In this document: positions 53,414 to 59,549 of the stretch, piece after piece
Numbering within the stretch: the stretch's first letter is position 1
Layout: each line of letters opens with the position of its first letter
From: a virus
Length of the DNA stretch: 64,000 nt
Virus record (IMG/VR): IMGVR_UViG_3300033145_003233
Span: 124,001-188,000 of that record
Strand: one strand, 5' to 3'
The notes under the pieces: generated by a model
Seen by the model: the letters and a program-made list of their open reading frames with translations, nothing else
What the model was told of the DNA's origin: nothing
The model's database searches: none
Made by a program: the position numbers and the translations under genes

Positions 53414-53446
53414 TCTAATATAATGAAAAAACAGTTGTCTGGAAAA
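53414..53446 (-). promoter_or_regulatory. CCAGACA-type promoter element
   Basis: TTTTCCAGACA, 16 nt, ATTAGA; overlaps the last codons of 53415..53924. It leads to the structured leader of 52760..53269. Confidence 0.65.
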
Positions 53447-53924
53447 TAAATGGAAATTCTGCTTTTAAATCGTTTCTAAAAACAGTATTATATTTAAAAT
53501 TAGTGGTAAGAATGATAACAGGTATTATTATGTATATGGATACAAATAGAATAAGAGGAAAAAAGTTGTCTCCTTTCTTTTTTTTATTATCATAACAATT
53601 ATCTCGAAAACATATTATATTCCATAATAATAAAAATACACAAAATATTGTATATAAAACCCAGGCTGTCTCATCGTCCATAGGCAAATCCCCCGGAGAA
53701 TCGATCCAGCTAATAACAGGCAACCAACTCCCACATAAAAAAGATACTATTATAGCTCCTATAATAGATCCCTTAAATAAGCTATAATAGTATTTCATTT
53801 CTCCTTTTACTTCATTAGCCATTATTCTTCTACGTTTGATTTTCTCCGCTTCTTTAAGGATCTTTGCTTCTTTAAGGATCTTTCTAACTTCTCTTACATT
53901 TTTTTCCCACCAGCTCTCACTCAT
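53415..53924 (-). CDS. Membrane protein reading through a promoter element
   Basis: 169 aa. Charged N-terminal coiled coil (VREVRKILKEAKILKEAEKI), then hydrophobic spans at about 53-70, 88-105 and 122-140. The last residues FPFIFQTTVFSLY are encoded by the CCAGACA element. Start could be the Met at about 53819 (ANEVKGEMKYYY). Confidence 0.74.
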   Translation of the reverse strand: MSESWWEKNVREVRKILKEAKILKEAEKIKRRRIMANEVKGEMKYYYSLFKGSIIGAIIVSFLCGSWLPVISWIDSPGDLPMDDETAWVLYTIFCVFLLLWNIICFRDNCYDNKKKKGDNFFPLILFVSIYIIIPVIILTTNFKYNTVFRNDLKAEFPFIFQTTVFSLY

Positions 53925-53973
53925 GCTCTTATCCCCATTAAATTATTATTTCATAAATAGTTATTCATCCTAT

Positions 53974-54006
53974 ATAGTTATTATAGAAAAACAATTGTCT
54001 GGAAAA
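53974..54006 (-). promoter_or_regulatory. CCAGACA-type promoter element
   Basis: TTTTCCAGACA, 16 nt, AACTAT; weak -10. Follows tRNA-Met directly. Confidence 0.6.
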
Positions 54007-54011
54007 TTAAA

Positions 54012-54087
54012 TGGGTCCTCTTGGATTTGAACCAAGGATATCCAAGTTATGAGCTTGGTGCTTTAGGCCAGGCTAAGCTAAGAACCC
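54012..54087 (-). tRNA. tRNA-Met or Ile2 (CAT)
   Basis: Anticodon arm CCAAG-CTCATAA-CTTGG, T arm CTTGGTTCAAATCCAAG, acceptor GGGTTCT/AGGACCC. Confidence 0.9.
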
Positions 54088-54094
54088 AAAGAAG

Positions 54095-54167
54095 TGGTAC
54101 TCCCCGGAGTCGAACCGGGTCCTCAAGATTTTCAGTCTTGCGCTAAATCCACATCAGCTAGAGCACC
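54095..54167 (-). tRNA. tRNA-Phe(GAA)
   Basis: Anticodon arm CAAGA-CTGAAAA-TCTTG, acceptor GGTGCTC/GAGTACC. Its first 14 bases are also the last codons of the HNH gene 54154..54630. Confidence 0.92.
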
Positions 54168-54630
54168 TTTTTTGTAGATAATGAACTTCTGCATGACAAT
54201 TCTTACAGAGTAAATCACACTTTTTAGCTTCTTTCTCGAGTCTCTCCCATTTCAATAACAAACCCGAATTGCTAATTGACATCTCTTTTTCTTCTGGATC
54301 TCTATGATGAAAATCCATACTAGCAATACATTTATTATATCCACATTTTATACATTTACTTCCCTGTAACTCTATTAGAGCTTTTTTTCTTTCTTCTCTT
54401 TTATTTTTTTGATAAGACCAATATTTTTTTCTATTGTTATCTTTTTTTCTTCTGTTTTTATTGATCTCGAATTCTTGGAAAGTTTCTCCATATCTACACA
54501 GCTTAGCATGATTCCCACTCCCAAAAGGAGAACAATTAAGACAATATTTTCTCCTTTGCATATTCCTTTGTTTTCCATCAATCTTGACTTTAGTTTTAAA
54601 TTCTTCTCCGCATAATTTACATGTTTTCAT
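54154..54630 (-). CDS. HNH homing endonuclease ending inside tRNA-Phe
   Basis: 158 aa. CKLCGEEFKTKVKIDGKQRN, CLNCSPFGSG, then CIKCGYNKCIASMDFHHRDP and KCDLLCKNCHAEVH, the HNH core. Ends QKRCSS, encoded by the 5' part of tRNA-Phe. Upstream sequence has the TATCGAATATATC signature. Confidence 0.9.
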   Translation of the reverse strand: MKTCKLCGEEFKTKVKIDGKQRNMQRRKYCLNCSPFGSGNHAKLCRYGETFQEFEINKNRRKKDNNRKKYWSYQKNKREERKKALIELQGSKCIKCGYNKCIASMDFHHRDPEEKEMSISNSGLLLKWERLEKEAKKCDLLCKNCHAEVHYLQKRCSS

Positions 54631-54710
54631 TTTTATACCTAGATTAACAGTCGCTCTAGATATATTCGATATAATAGCTCAAAAACCTTTAATTAATAAA
54701 AACTGTTTTA

Positions 54711-54782
54711 AGCTCCCTGCCGGAATCGAACCGACTTTTCTGGAGTACGAAACCAGTAGATCACCATTTATCCTTAGGAAGC
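54711..54782 (-). tRNA. tRNA-Thr(CGT)
   Basis: Anticodon loop TTCGTAC in CTGGT...TCCAG (one mismatch), T arm GTCGGTTCGATTCCGGC, acceptor GCTTCCT/AGGGAGC. Confidence 0.82.
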
Positions 54783-54784
54783 AA

Positions 54785-54856
54785 AGCCGATGAGAGGAGT
54801 CGAACCCCCATTCCCTGATTACAAAACAGGTGTCTTAGCCATTAGACGACAGCGGC
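54785..54856 (-). tRNA. tRNA-Thr(TGT)
   Basis: Anticodon arm CCTGT-TTTGTAA-TCAGG, T arm with GGTTCGACTCC, acceptor GCCGCTG/CATCGGC (one mismatch). Confidence 0.86.
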
Positions 54857-54888
54857 ATGATTAAAAACTTTTACCTTCAGCATATCTT

Positions 54889-55458
54889 TTATAATTTATC
54901 TAGCATTTCTCTTGGAGTTAAATGAAAAAAAGAAAAAACCCATTTTCCATTTTTTAAATATAAATGTCTTTTTACATGACAATTCTTACAAATTATTTCA
55001 AAATTTTCCATAACATTATTTGTTCTATCTTTATCTTTATGATGAACTTCCAAAAGATACTCTTTATCTTCTGAACATCCTTCACAAACAGGATTTATAT
55101 GATTTTTTATTAACTTTCTATATATCTCCCTACCTTGAGATGTTCCATAATGAGAAGGTCTTATTTCAGGACAATTCCCTTTTAGACTTTGTGATTTTTC
55201 TTTACATTTCCTTGAGCAAAAATGGAAACCATATTTTGAATTTTTAAGCTTAGATGGAGGTCTTTCTATCTTATTATTACAATTATAACAATAAACCGTA
55301 ATCCTATTTTTACGACTTATATCATGACATTTTTTATTACAATATTTTTTAGGCTTAGAAGCATTTTTTCTTCTTAAAAATTCTTTTCTACAATATTTAC
55401 AACTATGTTTTTCTGCTCTTCTTTTTTCCCCAGATTCCATAATAAATAATTGTTCCAT
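54889..55458 (-). CDS. HNH homing endonuclease with zinc-finger N-terminus
   Basis: 189 aa. CKYCRKEFLRRKNASKPKKY, CNKKCHD, CYNCNNKIERPPSKLKNSKY, then CEGCSEDKEYLLEVHHKDKD and MENFEIICKNCHVKRH, the core. Two or three zinc sites before the HNH part read the DNA (inference). Ribosome site TATAGGAGA; GAATATATAATAG signature upstream. Confidence 0.9.
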   Translation of the reverse strand: MEQLFIMESGEKRRAEKHSCKYCRKEFLRRKNASKPKKYCNKKCHDISRKNRITVYCYNCNNKIERPPSKLKNSKYGFHFCSRKCKEKSQSLKGNCPEIRPSHYGTSQGREIYRKLIKNHINPVCEGCSEDKEYLLEVHHKDKDRTNNVMENFEIICKNCHVKRHLYLKNGKWVFSFFHLTPREMLDKL

Positions 55459-55541
55459 TTAAATCTCCTATAAAATAGATATCTAACTATTATATATTCA
55501 ATATAAATGGGAGGAATCCTTCATTGCATTGCAAATTTTAA

Positions 55542-55613
55542 TGGAGACTGAGGGTTATGATCCCTCTACTGAACTTTGCAAGAGTTCTGTGATACCCGAT
55601 TTCACCAAGCCCC
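55542..55613 (-). tRNA. tRNA-Ala(TGC)
   Basis: Anticodon arm GAACT-CTTGCAA-AGTTC, T arm GAGGGATCATAACCCTC, acceptor GGGGCTT/AGTCTCC with a mismatch. Confidence 0.85.
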
Positions 55614-55617
55614 CAAA

Positions 55618-55641
55618 GTAGCACCGCCTAAGCAGTGCTAC
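55618..55641. repeat. Hairpin between tRNA genes
   Basis: GTAGCAC and GTGCTAC arms, 7 of 7 paired with a 10-base loop. May aid processing or termination. Confidence 0.5.
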
Positions 55642-55644
55642 GTT

Positions 55645-55775
55645 TGTAGATGTGTGTGAGCAAATAAGGATTTAGCGTGCTGCCATTACACTATAGGATT
55701 GATCTCTCAATCCTAGCAAGATTCGAACTTGCTCTGCTCGTTCCGTAGACGATAACTTATTCACATTCAACCTAC
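55645..55775 (-). tRNA. Circularly permuted tRNA candidate (Arg ACG-like)
   Basis: On the minus strand an anticodon-like arm (TCGT-CTACGGA-ACGA), a T arm (GCAAG-TTCGAAT-CTTGC) and the acceptor 3' strand TAGGATTG come first. After six bases (AGAGAT) the acceptor 5' strand CAATCCTA and a D arm (GTGTAATGGCAGCAC) follow. The eight acceptor pairs are perfect. The outer flanks TGTGAATAAG and CTTATT...TCACA can also pair. This is the order of a permuted tRNA; whether it is processed is unknown. Confidence 0.6.
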
Positions 55776-55779
55776 GTAA

Positions 55780-55854
55780 TCGGAGTATCCGGATTTGAAC
55801 CGAAATTATTCCTGGCCCCAAACCAGGTGCCATACCAAATTAGGCGATACTCCG
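55780..55854 (-). tRNA. tRNA-Pro(TGG)
   Basis: Anticodon arm CCTGG-TTTGGGG-CCAGG, T arm TCGGTTCAAATCCGG, acceptor CGGAGTA/TACTCCG. Confidence 0.92.
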
Positions 55855-55863
55855 TATAATTAA

Positions 55864-55936
55864 TCTGGGCGGAAGGATTTGAACCTTCACCCCCTGGCTC
55901 CAGACCAGGAATGCTGCCAAGTAACACTTCGCCCAG
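55864..55936 (-). tRNA. tRNA, Pro(TGG)-like with C33
   Basis: Acceptor CTGGGCG/CGCCCAG and T arm GAAGGTTCAAATCCTTC are perfect. The loop TCTGGAG gives TGG at the anticodon positions but has C instead of T at position 33. If the loop is read one base earlier it would be CTG (Gln). Identity uncertain. Confidence 0.72.
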
Positions 55937-55939
55937 GAC

Positions 55940-55980
55940 AGACAAAAACTCCATAGCTATGAAACTATGAAGTTTTGTCT
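55940..55980. repeat. Long hairpin between tRNA genes
   Basis: AGACAAAAACTCCATAG and CTATGAAGTTTTGTCT arms pair almost fully. Likely transcript punctuation between tRNAs. Confidence 0.55.
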
Positions 55981-56002
55981 AATATTAACATTTGTTTAAG
56001 AA

Positions 56003-56077
56003 TTGCGGGAGGTGGATTTGAACCACCGACCTTCAGGTTATGAGCCTGACAAGCTAACCAAACTGCTCTACCCCGCT
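56003..56077 (-). tRNA. Initiator-like tRNA-fMet(CAT)
   Basis: CAGG-CTCATAA-CCTG, D arm AGAGCAGTTTGGTTAGCT, T arm GGTGGTTCAAATCCACC and unpaired first base (A1 against A72) resemble bacterial initiator tRNA, though the three G-C pairs of the anticodon stem are not all kept. Confidence 0.85.
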
Positions 56078-56093
56078 ATGTTTTTAATAATAG

Positions 56094-56204
56094 TGTACAG
56101 GGTAGGATTTACACCTACATTTTTTCACAACAACGATAAATCACTACTGCAAAACGTCTTAAATAGAAAGGCGAACCAAACTACTTTATTAAGACCACCT
56201 GAAC
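56094..56204 (-). tRNA. tRNA-like gene with internal insertion, about 111 nt
   Basis: Acceptor GTTCAGG/CCTGTAC and T arm GTAGG-TGTAAAT-CCTAC are clear. The D region is extended by a GTCTTAA/TTAAGAC helix and no standard anticodon arm can be drawn. Intron-bearing or decayed tRNA. Confidence 0.5.
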
Positions 56205-56208
56205 ATGG

Positions 56209-56280
56209 CATCGGGGCATGGACTTAAACCATAGCATCCCATCAGTTAAGCTGATGCGCTTTACATGTAAGCTACCCGAT
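56209..56280 (-). tRNA. tRNA, anticodon region TTA (identity uncertain)
   Basis: Acceptor ATCGGG/CCCGAT, T arm TATGG-TTTAAGT-CCATG, D arm AGC...GC. Stem CATCA/TGATG encloses GCTTAAC, placing TTA at 34-36, which would read UAA stops; position 33 is C. Could be a suppressor-type or non-functional tRNA. Confidence 0.6.
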
Positions 56281-56287
56281 ATAAAAT

Positions 56288-56357
56288 AGTAGAAACTGGA
56301 GTTGAACCAGTATAATCCTTCTTATGAGAAAGGAGCATTCCCGTTATGCTATTCTAC
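56288..56357 (-). tRNA. tRNA-Met or Ile2 (CAT)
   Basis: Anticodon arm CCTTT-CTCATAA-GAAGG, D stem GCAT/ATGC, acceptor GTAGAAT/TTTCTAC. The HE gene 56358..57014 stops at the very next base. Confidence 0.86.
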
Positions 56358-57014
56358 CTAGAAAAGCCATTTATCAGAATTATCATTTACATATTCCTTT
56401 ATAGAACCAAAAATTTGTTGAGCAATCTGAGTATTTCCGATAGCAATAGAACAAATACCATAAGGATGTTTAATTTTAGAGGTGCTATAATATTTACTTT
56501 TTAAAGTGCATTTTCTTAAACAACTCTTTGGTAATTTTAATTGATTACACCAATAAGTCTGAATCTCTTCTAAAGTTAAACCATTATCAAGATAATATTG
56601 AAAAGTAAGAGCAACATCTTCATTAGCAACCGAAAAATACTTTCTAAGAAAATTAATAAAAAAAGACATCAGCTTAGGATCGCTATTTACTAACCTTACA
56701 TAATTCTTACATTTACTTCCTTCTCCCCAGAATAAAGCACATCCAAAAGCATAATATTGATCTTCTGTCCTAGCTTTTTCTCTTCCCTGTTGTTGATACT
56801 CTCTTCTTTTATTCCTAAAATTCTCAGAATGATTTATATATGCTTTATCTCTAAATTGTAATTTCTTTTTTTGCTTATTTGTAAGGTCAATATCTCTAAC
56901 CCATATACTAACAGAACCTTTAGATACTTTAATTTGTTTTGAAATATTTCTAAGCGACATTCCTTGTTTGCGAAGTTTCCTACATTCTGCTTTTTCTTTA
57001 ATTTTTGCTTTCAT
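56358..57014 (-). CDS. LAGLIDADG-like homing endonuclease with N-terminal HTH
   Basis: 218 aa. HTH CRKLRKQGMSLRNISKQIKV SKGSVSIWV at 11-39, basic linker, then YYAFGCALFWGEGSKCKNYV, a GxxxWGEG motif of the LAGLIDADG type, and DPKLMSFFINFLRKYF; C-terminal SIAIGNTQIAQQIFGSIKEY. The stop TAG touches tRNA-Met. GAATATATAAGG lies upstream of the start. Confidence 0.82.
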   Translation of the reverse strand: MKAKIKEKAECRKLRKQGMSLRNISKQIKVSKGSVSIWVRDIDLTNKQKKKLQFRDKAYINHSENFRNKRREYQQQGREKARTEDQYYAFGCALFWGEGSKCKNYVRLVNSDPKLMSFFINFLRKYFSVANEDVALTFQYYLDNGLTLEEIQTYWCNQLKLPKSCLRKCTLKSKYYSTSKIKHPYGICSIAIGNTQIAQQIFGSIKEYVNDNSDKWLF

Positions 57015-57059
57015 AATAGAACCCCTTATATATTCAAACTCTTATTAAGCATTCGAAAT

Positions 57060-57240
57060 AAAAGGGTTCATATCCTTTATTTATTTAAAATATATGAAAG
57101 TTGCGTGATATCCCATTTCACTATATTGCTGTGAAATTATTAAAAATTACGGATGTGTTATTGCAAAAAAGCTGGTTTCGGTTTTGATATCGATAACTTT
57201 TTCACTTCAACCCGTATAAATGTCAATTAAACTTTTCATA
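57060..57240 (-). other. Decayed tRNA-like remains before a promoter
   Basis: The stretch 57015-57372 has no gene. On the minus strand GGTTGAAGTGAAAAAGTTATCG matches the leader of the permuted tRNA candidate (GGTTGAATGTGAATAAGTTATCG), and TAGTGAAATGGGATATCACG is a D-arm-like piece further on. No T arm or matching acceptor remains. Read as a relic of a second permuted gene. Confidence 0.45.
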
Positions 57241-57288
57241 GGTCAAGTCTATTTTTATTTTAAAGAACCATAAACTACAGTATATAGC

Positions 57289-57316
57289 ATTATACCACAT
57301 CTGCTTTCACTTTCAA
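57289..57316 (-). promoter_or_regulatory. Sigma70-like promoter inside the tRNA cluster
   Basis: TTGAAA, 16 nt, TATAATG with GTGAAAG after the -35 and GTGGTATAAT. Would drive the tRNAs from 57240 downwards. Confidence 0.78.
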
Positions 57317-57372
57317 GGACTTTTTTATATTTTTCTGAAAAAAGTTATAAACTCTTTTAAAAAAATGACTTA

Positions 57373-57444
57373 TACCCCTACAGAGAGTCGAACTCTGGTC
57401 TTCAGTTAGAGAGACTGATATCCTATCCACTAGACGACAGGGGC
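57373..57444 (-). tRNA. tRNA-Glu(CTC)
   Basis: Anticodon arm TCAGT-CTCTCTA-ACTGA, T arm CAGAGTTCGACTCTCTG, acceptor GCCCCTG/TAGGGGT. Confidence 0.9.
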
Positions 57445-57450
57445 AAATAA

Positions 57451-57536
57451 CGGAGAGTAATCGAATCGAACGATCAACCAGTAATAGGTTGGGCCAGTTT
57501 TCAAGACTGGGTGGGAACCATTTCCCCCTACACTCC
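57451..57536 (-). tRNA. tRNA-Ser(TGA)
   Basis: Anticodon arm CCAGT-CTTGAAA-ACTGG, long variable arm (CAACC...GGTTG), acceptor GGAGTGT/ACTCTCC. Confidence 0.9.
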
Positions 57537-57541
57537 ATAAG

Positions 57542-57627
57542 CGGAAAAGACAGGGAACGATCCTGCACTACCCGAAAGTAGGATAGTTTAGCAAACTACT
57601 TGGCACGCCAACCTTGCCAGCTTTTCC
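57542..57627 (-). tRNA. tRNA-Ser(GCT)
   Basis: Anticodon arm GTAGT-TTGCTAA-ACTAT, variable arm CTAC-TTTCGG-GTAG, acceptor GGAAAAG/CTTTTCC. Confidence 0.9.
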
Positions 57628-57639
57628 AAAAATAGGCAA

Positions 57640-57705
57640 GAGCCGTGTGTAACCCTTTTACTCCCTAACTCTCCTTGTTAGGGAAACCTAACCCCCTCAC
57701 ACGGT
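57640..57705. repeat. Large hairpin overlapping the end of tRNA-Asp
   Basis: CCGTGTGTAACCC and the CACACGG near 57703 pair, with an inner GTTAGGG...CCTAAC helix. It competes with the T arm of tRNA-Asp for pairing. Confidence 0.5.
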
Positions 57706-57763
57706 TACGATCCGAGTATTTTTGCTCGACAAGCAAATGTGATAGCCAGTTCACTATAAGGGG
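57692..57763 (-). tRNA. tRNA-Asp(GTC)
   Basis: Anticodon arm TTTGC-TTGTCGA-GCAAA, acceptor CCCCTTA/TGAGGGG; T arm ATCGTAA loop with one mismatch in the stem. Confidence 0.85.
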
Positions 57764-57768
57764 TTAAT

Positions 57769-57887
57769 GAGAACAATATTCAAGGACGAGTCGAACACCC
57801 ATTTCCGGCTTGTTGGCCGGTGCCCTACCATTAGACGACTAAAGTATCCTCGATATCGTATCTAGAAAAATATATCGGATAGTTCTC
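57769..57887 (-). tRNA. tRNA-like gene with hairpin inserted near its 5' end
   Basis: D arm AGTCGTCTAATGGTAGGGC, anticodon-like stem CCGG...CCGG and T arm GGGTG-TTCGACT-CGTCC are clear. Between the outer GAGAAC/GTTCTC pair and the D arm lies a hairpin TATCCGATAT...ATATCGAGGATA. The anticodon loop is not standard. Insertion in, or decay of, a tRNA. Confidence 0.5.
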
Positions 57888-57890
57888 AAA

Positions 57891-57965
57891 TGGGCGAGAG
57901 AGGATTTGAACCTCTGACTATTTCCGTGTAAAAGAAACACTCTATCCAGACTGAGTTACACGCCC
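57891..57965 (-). tRNA. tRNA-Val(TAC)
   Basis: Anticodon arm TTTCT-TTTACAC-GGAAA, T arm GAGGTTCAAATCCTC, acceptor GGGCGTG/CTCGCCC with one mismatch. Confidence 0.87.
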
Positions 57966-58086
57966 TAAAAACTATTCGAACTATTATTTTATTTGATATG
58001 AACCATAAAATAATTTTGTATATAAATTAAAGGTTTTTATAAAAATAGTTCGAATATATAATAGAAACATTTATAGGAGAAATATT

Positions 58087-58707
58087 ATGAATAAAGGTCT
58101 TAAAGAAAAAATAATATCATTAAGAATAAAAGGGACTAGTTATCGTCAAATTGCTAAAAAACTAAATTGCTCTAGAGGAACAATTAGCTTACATTGTTCT
58201 AAATTAGAAGAGAATAAAACAATTGAACAATGTAATAGAAAAATGTTGGCTTTTCACCAAAATGAAAGTCTTAATTTTTCAAAAAAAACAATTAGAATCA
58301 TAAAAATACTTTATAATTACGGAATTCAAACTACTGAAATAGCAGATATCCTTAATATAGATATTAGACCAATTAGATCTTTTTGTATAAAACTTCCTAA
58401 AAAAGATTACTCCTTTTTATCAAACTATGAGAAAGTTAAGAGAAGAAGAAAGAAAATTAAAATATTAGGAGTTATCTATAAAGGAGGCAAATGCCAAAAA
58501 TGCGGTTATAATAAATATTTTGAAAATCTAGAATTTCATCATGTAGATCCTAACAAAAAAGAATTTACAATCGCTCAGAAATGTAACCATAGGTGGTTAA
58601 CTATTAAAAAAGAATTAGACAAATGTGTTTGTTTATGTTCAACTTGTCACAGAGAAGAACATATAAAAAAACATATTACAGATATAACACCCATAGATTT
58701 AGAATAG
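58087..58707 (+). CDS. HNH homing endonuclease with two HTH motifs, plus strand
   Basis: 206 aa. HTH 1 TSYRQIAKKLNCSRGTISLH at 17-36, HTH 2 IQTTEIADILNIDIRPIRSF at about 82-101, then CQKCGYNKYFENLEFHHVDP and KCVCLCSTCHREEH, the HNH core. Only such gene of its family on the plus strand; it converges on tRNA-Ile, and its stop overlaps the tRNA 3' end. TTCGAATATATAATAG and TATAGGAGA upstream. Confidence 0.9.
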   Translation: MNKGLKEKIISLRIKGTSYRQIAKKLNCSRGTISLHCSKLEENKTIEQCNRKMLAFHQNESLNFSKKTIRIIKILYNYGIQTTEIADILNIDIRPIRSFCIKLPKKDYSFLSNYEKVKRRRKKIKILGVIYKGGKCQKCGYNKYFENLEFHHVDPNKKEFTIAQKCNHRWLTIKKELDKCVCLCSTCHREEHIKKHITDITPIDLE

Positions 58708-58774
58708 GATTAATAGGAGTTGAACCTATATACCCGCCTTATCAGGACGGAGCTTTGCCATTAAGCTATAATCC
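58706..58774 (-). tRNA. tRNA-Ile(GAT)
   Basis: Anticodon arm CCGTC-CTGATAA-GGCGG, T arm TAGGTTCAACTCCTA, acceptor GGATTAT/TTAATCC. Confidence 0.88.
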
Positions 58775-58780
58775 TAGAAA

Positions 58781-58802
58781 TGGGGAGTAGGCAAACTCCC
58801 CA
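58781..58802 (-). terminator. Hairpin before tRNA-Ile
   Basis: TGGGGAGT, 6-nt loop, ACTCCCCA then TTTC; perfect 8-pair stem, weak T tail. Confidence 0.55.
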
Positions 58803-58865
58803 TGGGAATTTACAAAACTTCATTTGTGGCCCTCTTGGACCCCCTATTAACTTTTTATAGATCAT

Positions 58866-58967
58866 AAATCGTAATATCTTACGACTTATATAATATTTCC
58901 TGCTTAAGTCGTAATATCTTACGACTTATATAATATTTCCTGCTTAAGTCGTAATATCTTACGACTT
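58866..58967. repeat. Three palindromes repeated every 40 bases (operator or iteron array)
   Basis: AAGTCGTAATATCTTACGACTT occurs at 58906-58927 and 58946-58967 and with one change at 58866-58887. Between them the 18 bases TATATAATATTTCCTGCT are identical. Each palindrome folds as a 9-pair hairpin. The TATAAT in each spacer suggests regulated transcription. Confidence 0.85.
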
Positions 58968-58969
58968 AG

Positions 58970-59040
58970 CTCCACCACCTAGATTCGAACTAGGACCGAA
59001 GCATTAACAGTGCTCTATGCTACCGTTACACCATGATGGA
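58970..59040 (-). tRNA. tRNA-Asn(GTT)
   Basis: Anticodon arm GAGCA-CTGTTAA-TGCTT, T arm CCTAGTTCGAATCTAGG, acceptor TCCATCA/TGGTGGA. Confidence 0.92.
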
Positions 59041-59047
59041 ATTATAT

Positions 59048-59380
59048 TTATTGGTTATAATCTTCTTTGTCATGTAATTCCATATGACATCTACAACATA
59101 ACAAATCACATTTATCTACTTCTTTTTTAAGCCTCTTAAGACTTTTATCATAACTCTTAGCTATTTGTAATTCTTTTTCTTTTTTATCACGATGATGAAA
59201 AGAATAAGCAGCTGGTATACCTTTATTATATCCGCATTCTTGACACTTACCACCCTTGTAAAGAACAAGCTTCCATTTAGTTCTTTTTCGACAATTAATT
59301 ACATTTCTGGATCTTCTTTGCTTTTGATATTCTTCCCACTTTTCTTCTCCCATCTCTGCTCTGCGTTTAGTGATCCTCAT
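59048..59380 (-). CDS. HNH homing endonuclease, compact
   Basis: 110 aa. Basic start (RITKRRAEMGEEKWEEYQKQ), CQECGYNKGIPAAYSFHHRD, KKEKELQIAK, KCDLLCCRCHMELHDKEDYN. Minimal HNH with one zinc site. Seven bases before tRNA-Asn. TATCGAATATATAGATAG and TATAGGAGAGA upstream. Confidence 0.89.
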   Translation of the reverse strand: MRITKRRAEMGEEKWEEYQKQRRSRNVINCRKRTKWKLVLYKGGKCQECGYNKGIPAAYSFHHRDKKEKELQIAKSYDKSLKRLKKEVDKCDLLCCRCHMELHDKEDYNQ

Positions 59381-59478
59381 TTTTCTCTCCTATATAGATA
59401 ATTTACTATCTATATATTCGATATATAATGATAAACTCCTTTAGTTAACCAATAAATATTTACTTTTTAAAGATCTAA

Positions 59479-59549
59479 CAGCCCCATCAGGGTTCGAACC
59501 TGAGACGCGAGATTCAAAGTCTCGAATGTTACCGCTACACCACAGGGCT
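59479..59549 (-). tRNA. tRNA-Gln(TTG)
   Basis: Anticodon arm CGAGA-CTTTGAA-TCTCG, T arm TCAGGTTCGAACCCTGA, acceptor AGCCCTG/TGGGGCT. Overlaps the stop of the RelB-like gene by two bases. Confidence 0.92.

Noticed and set aside
57290-57568. Minus-strand ORF of 92 codons
   Set aside because: It runs through tRNA-Glu and tRNA-Ser; not a gene.
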